Source: Candidatus Hydrothermota bacterium
Lineage (GTDB): Bacteria; Hydrothermota; Hydrothermia; UBA1063
Assembly (NCBI GenBank): GCA_003644895.1
Contig: QNDO01000125.1
Span: 1-5,081, forward strand
Direction of reading: 5' to 3'
Length of the DNA: 5,081 bases
The notes under the pieces are model-generated. The model worked only from the letters and a program-made list of their open reading frames with translations, made no database searches and was not told the DNA's origin. Of this stretch, positions 1 through 4,626 are shown piece after piece (position 1 is the first letter of the stretch; the number at the start of each line of letters is the position of its first letter). Made by a program: the position numbers and the translations under genes.

Positions 1-1144
1 CTATATTCCTTAAATATAATGCAAGAATTCTGCGGCTCTTTTCAGCTTTGCTGAAATCACGATCGAAGAAATCTTCTTGATAGGTATATCTGGTGCCAAG
101 AGGCATGTCATCGTATGTTCCTGTGTAGAACTCTCTTATTTCGTAAAAATCTTTATCTTTTTCCTGATTCTCAGTCATTCTGTACAAGATTGCATCAAAC
201 AGATTATTCTCTCCCCACGGTTTCTTGAACTGTAGATATGCCTCTACCCCGGTACCTGGAAATAGAAATCTTCTGTAATAATATCCCTGAGATCGCTTGT
301 TATGAACCTCACTTCCTCCTGGATTGTAGTCAGTAATAACATCGTATTCTGTTTTGCGTTCTTCCAATTCTTTAAGTGTTCTATAGCCCAGAATTAAATT
401 GAGGGAAGTGGAATCCTCAAAAATGTACATCCCTCCCAGCGAAGCAATACTCAGGTCTTCGGTATATTCGCGGGAATCGGAACCCAATCCTTCTTCAGTT
501 TGTATAAGACTCTGGGAATTAAGATCGTAAGTGGAGCTTACAGAATAAAAAGACCCCCACGGGTCAAGAAGAGTGCCCGGGTTCTTCGTTTTAGTAGAGC
601 TTGTATTTTTATAGAAGGAGGCACCTATAGAATAGCTATCTCTTTTAAGCTCAAGGGCTATATATCCCAGTAAAGAGTTATAGCTCTCATTGGCATCTTC
701 TCTCTCATATTTTGAGTACTCAGTATCGGGATTCCCATCCCCGTCTGTATCCGTTCGCAGGAGGCTATCCACCTCTACATGTCCGTTTGTTCCATAATAA
801 TTGGGAAGAGGTATCTCATATCCGGAGAGCAGAAAGAGAAGAGCTTCACTTGTGGAGGAGTACGTGTTCTTCATTCCGACAAGAAGATAATCTTCTGTGG
901 TATCCTTGAAGAAAGTTGAGGTCCCCTTTAGGTCAGAGAGAGATGAGAAAAATAGATTACCGTCAATTTCATGAAGTCTCACTGGATTCTGGATAATGTC
1001 TATGGCGTCTTCAAAAATGTAGCCTGTGGAAAGAAGTCTAAAGGACAGAATGCTATCTATCTTTGTGGTTGTATTAATATTTGGACTCTGAGCCTTAATA
1101 GAACCAAGCATTGTGAGTATAGATATAACAATTAATTTTTTCAT
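1..1144 (-). CDS. Secreted, probable outer-membrane beta-barrel protein (3' end missing)
   Basis: The reverse strand is open from an ATG at 1144 to the window edge, 381 codons without a stop, so the C-terminus is missing. The start is supported by an AAAGGAG ribosome binding site 7 bases upstream. Residues 1-18 (MKKLIVISILTMLGSIKA) form a signal peptide, with cleavage likely after Ala18. The mature part is rich in Ser, Thr, Tyr, Asp and Asn and has many short alternating polar/hydrophobic strands (about 158-180, 230-257, 298-322, 373-381) separated by polar loops, as in outer-membrane barrels. Residues 131-140 contain TDTDGDGNPD, an acidic calcium-binding-type loop like those in thrombospondin type 3 repeats. 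No family is recognised; the barrel assignment is inferred from composition and strand pattern. It is divergent from the lipoprotein gene, so the two may share envelope-related regulation. It could instead be a periplasmic or secreted beta-rich protein. Confidence 0.8.
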   Translation of the reverse strand, partial: MKKLIVISILTMLGSIKAQSPNINTTTKIDSILSFRLLSTGYIFEDAIDIIQNPVRLHEIDGNLFFSSLSDLKGTSTFFKDTTEDYLLVGMKNTYSSTSEALLFLLSGYEIPLPNYYGTNGHVEVDSLLRTDTDGDGNPDTEYSKYEREDANESYNSLLGYIALELKRDSYSIGASFYKNTSSTKTKNPGTLLDPWGSFYSVSSTYDLNSQSLIQTEEGLGSDSREYTEDLSIASLGGMYIFEDSTSLNLILGYRTLKELEERKTEYDVITDYNPGGSEVHNKRSQGYYYRRFLFPGTGVEAYLQFKKPWGENNLFDAILYRMTENQEKDKDFYEIREFYTGTYDDMPLGTRYTYQEDFFDRDFSKAEKSRRILALYLRNI

Positions 1145-1151
1145 ACCCTCA

Positions 1152-1158
1152 CTCCTTT
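1152..1158 (-). promoter_or_regulatory. Ribosome binding site of the leftward secreted-protein gene
   Basis: On the minus strand this reads AAAGGAG, 7 bases before the ATG at 1144. It fixes that start and shows that the organism does use Shine-Dalgarno sequences, in contrast to the genes at 1248 and 3946. Confidence 0.8.
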
Positions 1159-1166
1159 GTTAGATT

Positions 1167-1195
1167 AATATACCGCCATTGCTTCAATTTTTCAA
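1167..1195 (-). promoter_or_regulatory. Sigma70-type promoter for the leftward gene
   Basis: Reading leftward, a -35 box TTGAAA (1195-1190) and a -10 box TATATT (1172-1167) are separated by exactly 17 bases. Transcription would begin near 1160, giving a leader of about 16 bases that just contains the ribosome binding site. The match is by eye. Confidence 0.6.
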
Positions 1196-1211
1196 ATTTA
1201 CAATACCAATC

Positions 1212-1241
1212 TTGATTCACACAAGCATATGGATTTAAAAT
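1212..1241 (+). promoter_or_regulatory. Promoter of the lipoprotein gene, predicted leaderless
   Basis: A -35-like TTGATT (1212-1217) is followed after 18 bases by a -10-like TAAAAT (1236-1241). The -10 ends 6 bases before the ATG at 1248, so the expected transcription start is the A of the start codon. No purine-rich ribosome binding site precedes this ATG. The -35 boxes of this promoter and of the leftward one lie back to back, 16 bases apart. Confidence 0.45.
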
Positions 1242-1247
1242 TTAACA

Positions 1248-1763
1248 ATGAATAAACAGGTTATTTTAATATTATTATCCGGCCTGATATCCCTTATGGG
1301 CTGTCAGCAGCGGGAAGCCGAGCTGGATATTGATCTCCTTGAGGCACAGGATACTGTGAGACTGGTAGATCCTGACCAGGATCCTTCCAACAGCTGGCTC
1401 AGTGCTGACAGTACTGTGGTAAAAGACTCAATATATCTCAGAGTCCGGGTTATACTACATAATGCCCCCGATGGGTTTATATACGAAATTCGTTGGAGAA
1501 TGCTTACTGTGAATGATTCTGTTTTAAAGACTGATAGAGGAATTTTCAGTCCTGAGATTTATTTAGAAGAAGATCAAAGTAAAGATATTAATCTTTATAT
1601 CCCGGTAGATAATTACATTGCATATGGCGCTGATTTAAGTGACGATGATACACTCAATTATAAGGGCAGTATGAGATGTGAAGTATGGGTCTACGGGTCC
1701 ACACCCCGTGAATATGTAACTTCTGATACTGTTAAATTCTGGGTGAATTTCACCCTTGACTGA
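1248..1763 (+). CDS. Unrecognised lipoprotein, 171 residues
   Basis: The N-terminus has the three parts of a lipoprotein signal: positive MNK, a hydrophobic stretch QVILILLSGLIS, and the lipobox LMGC with the lipidated cysteine at residue 19. Gln20 follows, so there is no Asp retention signal at +2 and outer-membrane sorting is plausible by the E. coli rule, which may not apply here. The mature part is acidic and has regularly spaced beta-strand-like segments (about 60-71, 78-87, 100-107, 115-122, 144-150, 160-169), suggesting a small beta-sandwich domain; this fold is an inference. There are no transmembrane helices after the signal. No catalytic motif or family is recognised. The start has no Shine-Dalgarno; the -10 position suggests a leaderless message. 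The stop codon lies inside the promoter of the downstream tRNA, so the gene ends exactly where the next transcription unit begins. Confidence 0.85.
   Translation: MNKQVILILLSGLISLMGCQQREAELDIDLLEAQDTVRLVDPDQDPSNSWLSADSTVVKDSIYLRVRVILHNAPDGFIYEIRWRMLTVNDSVLKTDRGIFSPEIYLEEDQSKDINLYIPVDNYIAYGADLSDDDTLNYKGSMRCEVWVYGSTPREYVTSDTVKFWVNFTLD
1741..1755 (+). other. Small perfect inverted repeat before the tRNA promoter
   Basis: GGGTGA, a 3-base loop ATT, then TCACCC form a perfect 6-base-pair hairpin within the last codons of the lipoprotein gene, ending one base before the -35 box of the tRNA promoter. No T-run follows, so it is not an ordinary intrinsic terminator. It could be an operator or an mRNA 3'-end stabiliser, or chance. 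Confidence 0.3.
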
Positions 1764-1784
1764 ACAATGAAAAATAACTATAAT
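1756..1784 (+). promoter_or_regulatory. Near-consensus promoter of the tRNA-Pro gene
   Basis: TTGACT (1756-1761) and a perfect TATAAT (1779-1784) are separated by 17 bases, the best promoter in the window. The start of transcription is expected near 1791, leaving a tRNA leader of only about 4 bases. The -35 box overlaps the lipoprotein stop codon (TGA 1761-1763), and the ATG at 1767 lies inside the spacer, so that ATG would not be on the transcript made here. Confidence 0.75.
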
Positions 1785-1794
1785 AAAACACAGT

Positions 1795-1872
1795 CGGGGC
1801 GTAGCGCAGGTTGGATAGCGCACCAGCATGGGGGGCTGGGGGTCGGTGGTTCAAGTCCACTCGCCCCGACCA
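1795..1872 (+). tRNA. tRNA-Pro, anticodon GGG
   Basis: A full cloverleaf of 78 bases with encoded CCA. The acceptor stem is CGGGGCG (1795-1801) with CGCCCCG (1862-1868), discriminator A1869 and CCA 1870-1872. The D stem is GCGC (1804-1807) with GCGC (1818-1821). The anticodon stem is CCAGC (1823-1827) with GCTGG (1835-1839), and the loop ATGGGGG puts the anticodon GGG at 1830-1832 after T33 and before G37, as expected for proline. The variable loop is 5 bases (1840-1844). The T stem is GGTGG (1845-1849) with CCACT (1857-1861), including one G-T pair, around the loop TTCAAGT. The C1-G72 end pair and A73 also fit bacterial proline tRNA. It reads proline codons CCC and CCT. The next gene begins with no spacing at all. 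Confidence 0.97.
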
Positions 1873-2543
1873 TTAATTTTTTTGTAATTGTTCCAGCATA
1901 TAATGAAGAGAGGAAAATAGGCATTTTTTTGGAAGAGCTTGCTAAGATTGTGCCTCTGGAAAAGGTTATTGTGATTGATGATGGTTCCACTGATCATACT
2001 TATGAACTGGCTAAGAAAACTGGCTGTATTGTTTTAAAAAATAAGATTAATTCTGGCAAAGGAGCAGCTCAGAAAGCAGGTTTCGAGGAGGCAATGAAAA
2101 GGGGTGCCGAATATATCATCACGATGGATGCAGATCTCCAGCATGACCCGGCGTATATTCCACTCTTTATTGATAAACTAATGGCAGGGTATGACATTGT
2201 TATCGGTTCTCGTTGGCAAGAGTTACACAAGATGCCCCGGGATAGATATCTTTCAAACAGACTAACAACACTGGCTATATCTTTGCTCACCGGACGAAAA
2301 GTTATGGACACTCAGAGTGGATTTAGAGCAATAAGAAGCGAAGTTTTAAAGCAAATCCAATTGAAGACTAACAAGTACGAAACAGAATCTGAGCTTCTTA
2401 TTAAAGCTCTTTTAAAGGGATTTAAAGTAGGCTATGTGGAAATAGAAGCTAGGTATGGAGATGAAAGTTCTAAAATCAACAGATTTGTGGATACATTGAG
2501 ATTTTTGAGAATGTATGTGGGGTTAGTATGGCAAAGCGGTTAA
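1872..2543 (+). CDS. GT2 glycosyltransferase, polyprenyl(dolichyl)-phosphate sugar synthase-like
   Basis: This family moves a sugar from a nucleotide sugar to a lipid phosphate or other acceptor at the cytoplasmic face of the membrane. Counting from the proposed ATT start (223 residues), it shows VIVPAYNEE (5-13), VIVIDDGSTD (32-41), NSGKGAA (60-66), the metal-binding DAD (86-88) followed by LQHDP, GSRW (112-115) and DTQSGFRAIR (146-155). The order and length match the single-domain, DPM1-like group without a C-terminal membrane segment. Substrate cannot be told. The start is the problem: no ATG, GTG or TTG lies in frame between the tRNA and the conserved N-terminal motif. ATT at 1872, overlapping the last tRNA base, gives a normal N-terminus (NFFVIVPAYNE). 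The frame is also open upstream to an ATG at 1767, but that version reads through the tRNA. TTG at 1929 would remove the first motif. The gene overlaps surE by 16 bases. Function is confident, the start is not. Confidence 0.85.
   Translation: MNFFVIVPAYNEERKIGIFLEELAKIVPLEKVIVIDDGSTDHTYELAKKTGCIVLKNKINSGKGAAQKAGFEEAMKRGAEYIITMDADLQHDPAYIPLFIDKLMAGYDIVIGSRWQELHKMPRDRYLSNRLTTLAISLLTGRKVMDTQSGFRAIRSEVLKQIQLKTNKYETESELLIKALLKGFKVGYVEIEARYGDESSKINRFVDTLRFLRMYVGLVWQSG
1877..1883 (+). terminator. Run of seven T directly after the tRNA; possible weak terminator
   Basis: Seven consecutive T begin 5 bases after the tRNA 3' end and follow the very GC-rich acceptor stem. As RNA, this could slow or release polymerase after the tRNA, while readthrough would supply the GT2-surE-pcm message. 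There is no separate hairpin, so the terminator role is inferred. The run lies inside the proposed GT2 coding region (Phe-Phe codons). Confidence 0.25.
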
Positions 2544-3274
2544 TTCTTCTGTCAAATGATGATGGATATGATTCGCCTGGAATACGCATACTTAAAGATG
2601 GCCTTAAAGATCTCGGAAGAGTGGTAATATCAGCTCCTTTGCGGGAAATGAGTGCATCCAGTCATTCTATAACATTGAGAAGAGAGATTAAAGTTGAGGA
2701 GGTTGAGCCCGACGTTTTTGCAGTTAGTGGCACGCCGGCTGACTCCGTACTGATTGCCATTTATGGTATCCTTGAAAGGATGCCCGATATAATAATCTCG
2801 GGGATAAATGATGGACACAATCTTGGGGAGGATGTATTTTACTCCGGTACCGTTGCTGCAGCAAGGGAGGGCGCCATGTATGGAGTCCCATCGCTGGCAG
2901 CCTCTCTGGTTTTAAATCAGGATCCTCATAGACACTACGAATCTGCTGTTTATTTCGTTAGGAAAATAGCTCTTGTGATGATGGAGGAGAAAATGCAGGG
3001 AGAATTAATGAATCTCAATGTTCCAAATTCACCACTTGATGAAATCAAGGGATTGAAGATAACACGTCTCTCCACAAGAAGATATAAAGACCCGGTTATG
3101 AAACTCAGGGAAAATCTCTATGTGATAGGGGGAGAACCTCTCTGGAACAGAGAAAAAGGTACAGATTTAGAGGCTGTCCTTGAAGGATATGCCTCATTAA
3201 CACCTCTTTTAAAGGATATAACTGATTATGAGAAGATCGGATTCCTGGAAAGAATTAAGGAAAGAATTAGTTGA
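2528..3274 (+). CDS. surE: SurE, 5'/3'-nucleotidase
   Basis: SurE is a cytoplasmic, metal-dependent phosphatase that removes phosphate from nucleoside 5'- and 3'-monophosphates and is linked to stress and stationary-phase survival. The 248-residue length is typical. The N-terminus LILLSNDDGYDSPGI carries the metal-binding pair Asp11-Asp12. SAPLREMSASSHSIT (35-49) supplies the conserved Ser42. SGINDGHNLGEDVFYSGT (91-108) contains Asn94, the fourth metal ligand, and the family signature continues as VAAAREGAMYGVPSLA. The C-terminal TDLEAVLEGYASLTPL (212-227) is also characteristic. The common Asp after AP in the APDR motif is Leu38 here, a position that varies. The ATG lies inside the last codons of the glycosyltransferase gene, with only a weak GTGGGG upstream, so translational coupling is likely. 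The 3' end overlaps pcm by 47 bases. Confidence 0.95.
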   Translation: MAKRLILLSNDDGYDSPGIRILKDGLKDLGRVVISAPLREMSASSHSITLRREIKVEEVEPDVFAVSGTPADSVLIAIYGILERMPDIIISGINDGHNLGEDVFYSGTVAAAREGAMYGVPSLAASLVLNQDPHRHYESAVYFVRKIALVMMEEKMQGELMNLNVPNSPLDEIKGLKITRLSTRRYKDPVMKLRENLYVIGGEPLWNREKGTDLEAVLEGYASLTPLLKDITDYEKIGFLERIKERIS

Positions 3275-3884
3275 TAGACAGCTTATAGCTAGGGGCATAA
3301 AAGATAAAAAGGTTCTAGATGCCTTTTTAAAGGTGCCCCGACATGAATTTGTACTTCCTGAGTATCTTGATGAATCTTATAATGATTATCCTTTGCCCAT
3401 TGGATTCGGCCAGACCATTTCACAACCTTATATGATCGCTTATATGATGGAAGCCCTGGAACTCCAGGGAGGAGAAAAAGTCCTTGAAATAGGAACAGGA
3501 TCTGGTTATACCACTGCATTGCTTGCTGAGATAGCAAAAGAAATCTATACAGTAGAAAGAATTGGTCCTCTTCTTGAACGTGCAAGAAAGATCCTGGAGG
3601 AACTTGGATACAATAATATTTATTTTAAGGAGGGAGACGGTACCTTGGGTTGGCCGGAATACGCCCCTTATGAGAGGATTATTGTCACAGCTTCTGCTCC
3701 TTCTGTTCCAACCCCCTTATTTGAACAGCTGGACGAGGGGGGTATTCTTCTAATACCTGTTGCATCAGGATTTGGTGATGTTCTAAAAAGAGTGAAAAAA
3801 ATTAAGGGCAAGATGGTAGAAGAGAACCTTACATACTGTGCCTTTGTGCCCTTAATAGGAAAATATGGCTTTAAGGAGAAGTAA
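3228..3884 (+). CDS. pcm: Protein-L-isoaspartate O-methyltransferase
   Basis: The enzyme methylates L-isoaspartyl residues that form in ageing proteins, using S-adenosylmethionine, which starts their repair to aspartate. The 218-residue protein has all the family marks: RGIKDKKVLDAFLKVPRHEFV (22-42), GFGQTISQPYMIA (59-71) with the conserved Ser65, the SAM-binding VLEIGTGSGYTTALLA (85-100), the acidic Glu110 in YTVERI, GDG (136-138), YERIIVTASAP (148-158), GGILLIPV (171-178) and the C-terminal FVPLIGKYG (206-214). The start at 3228 is preceded by AAAGGA with an 11-base gap and lies 47 bases inside surE, an unusually long overlap; no better start is in frame before the conserved region. Pairing of surE and pcm is well known in Proteobacteria and elsewhere and supports a shared damage-survival role. 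Confidence 0.95.
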   Translation: MRRSDSWKELRKELVDRQLIARGIKDKKVLDAFLKVPRHEFVLPEYLDESYNDYPLPIGFGQTISQPYMIAYMMEALELQGGEKVLEIGTGSGYTTALLAEIAKEIYTVERIGPLLERARKILEELGYNNIYFKEGDGTLGWPEYAPYERIIVTASAPSVPTPLFEQLDEGGILLIPVASGFGDVLKRVKKIKGKMVEENLTYCAFVPLIGKYGFKEK

Positions 3885-3933
3885 TCTCTTACAGTCTGAT
3901 AAACTCTCATTTTAATCTTTAAAAAGCAGCCTG

Positions 3934-3939
3934 TATAAT
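3934..3939 (+). promoter_or_regulatory. Perfect -10 box of a predicted leaderless promoter
   Basis: TATAAT ends 6 bases before the ATG at 3946, so transcription should start at or next to the start codon. TG directly precedes the box. The -35 region is poor (TTTAAT at 3911-3916 with a 17-base spacer). The 5 to 10 bases before the ATG are CT-rich, with no Shine-Dalgarno. This separates the hydrolase gene from the pcm unit upstream; I see no clear intrinsic terminator in the 61-base gap 3885-3945. Confidence 0.55.
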
Positions 3940-3945
3940 TTCTCT

Positions 3946-4626
3946 ATGCGTTTTATAGGTATTTCCTGTCAGTCAAGTAGTGAGCATTATTATCTTGCTA
4001 AAGCTTATGTTGAAGCCCTTGCATTACATGGAGTTCGTCCACTTCTGCTCTCTCATTTTGACGATGAGGTTTTTGTAAACCAGATTGTCAAGGAACTCAG
4101 AGGTGTGGTACTTACGGGAGGATGGGATATAGCCCCTGAATTTTATGGTAGCAATTATGGAGGAAGGCGCCATGATCCGGTGAGAGATAGATTTGAGATC
4201 CTTCTTGCAAAGATGATGTTCCAAATGAAAAAGCCGGTTCTTGGTATATGCAGGGGTATGCAGCTTATAAATGTGGCCTTTGGTGGTAGTCTTTACAGTG
4301 ATGTGAGTGAGATCACCACGAAAAACCACTGGCAAAAAATCCCGGTGGTTAAAGCCAGTCACAGGATATTTATAAAGAGGAACACCAAACTCTTTCAGAT
4401 ATTGGAGACAGATAAAATGGAGGTAAATAGTTTTCATCATCAGGCAATCAAAAAAATTGCAAAAGGATTCATAATTTCTGCAGTTTCTGAGGATGGGGTT
4501 ATTGAAGCCATAGAACATAAGGAACATCCATACTTTATAGGAGTGCAGTTTCATCCGGAATATATGTTTGAAAGAGAACCCTTTATTAAACTTTTCAGAA
4601 GCTTCGTGGAGCAGTGCAATGGTTGA
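3946..4626 (+). CDS. Class I glutamine amidotransferase-like hydrolase, peptidase C26 (PuuD type)
   Basis: Members hydrolyse gamma-glutamyl bonds; PuuD cleaves gamma-glutamyl-GABA in putrescine breakdown, while relatives act on other gamma-glutamyl amides. The 226-residue protein has VVLTGGWDIAPEFYG (54-68), DPVRDRFE (77-84), the nucleophile elbow GICRGMQLINVAFGG (100-114) with Cys102, VNSFHHQA (160-167), and GVQFHPEYM (199-207) with His203 and Glu205 completing the Cys-His-Glu triad. These match the C26 branch, not GuaA, CarA or TrpG. The typical length is about 240-255, so this is slightly short but complete. No putrescine pathway genes are visible, so the substrate is left open and no gene symbol is given. 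The start has no Shine-Dalgarno and a -10 box 6 bases upstream. The 3' end overlaps the next gene by 8 bases, suggesting co-translation. Confidence 0.9.
   Translation: MRFIGISCQSSSEHYYLAKAYVEALALHGVRPLLLSHFDDEVFVNQIVKELRGVVLTGGWDIAPEFYGSNYGGRRHDPVRDRFEILLAKMMFQMKKPVLGICRGMQLINVAFGGSLYSDVSEITTKNHWQKIPVVKASHRIFIKRNTKLFQILETDKMEVNSFHHQAIKKIAKGFIISAVSEDGVIEAIEHKEHPYFIGVQFHPEYMFEREPFIKLFRSFVEQCNG
4324..4350 (+). other. Nine-base-pair inverted repeat inside the hydrolase gene
   Basis: AACCACTGG (4324-4332) can pair with CCGGTGGTT (4342-4350) across a 9-base, A-rich loop, with one T-G wobble. It lies in the coding region between the nucleophile elbow and the VNSFHH motif. An A-rich stretch follows, not a T-run, so it is not a terminator on this strand. 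Possibly chance. Confidence 0.25.

Noticed and set aside
552..565. GACCC-ccac-GGGTC hairpin within the leftward gene
   Set aside because: A 5-base-pair stem within coding sequence, with no T-run or position suggesting a role; expected by chance.
712..909. A 65-codon plus-strand open frame
   Set aside because: It lies opposite the leftward secreted-protein gene, which has a promoter, ribosome binding site, signal peptide and 381 open codons.
1795..1872. tRNA 3' end as a phage or genomic-island attachment site
   Set aside because: No integrase, no second copy of the tRNA end in the window, and the downstream genes are ordinary chromosomal genes.
1929..1931. TTG as the true start of the glycosyltransferase
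   Set aside because: It is in frame, but would remove the VIVPAYNEE nucleotide-binding motif and the first beta-strand, leaving a protein unlikely to work.
3289..3585. A 98-codon minus-strand open frame opposite pcm
   Set aside because: pcm carries every expected motif here; the antisense translation is low-complexity and has no support.
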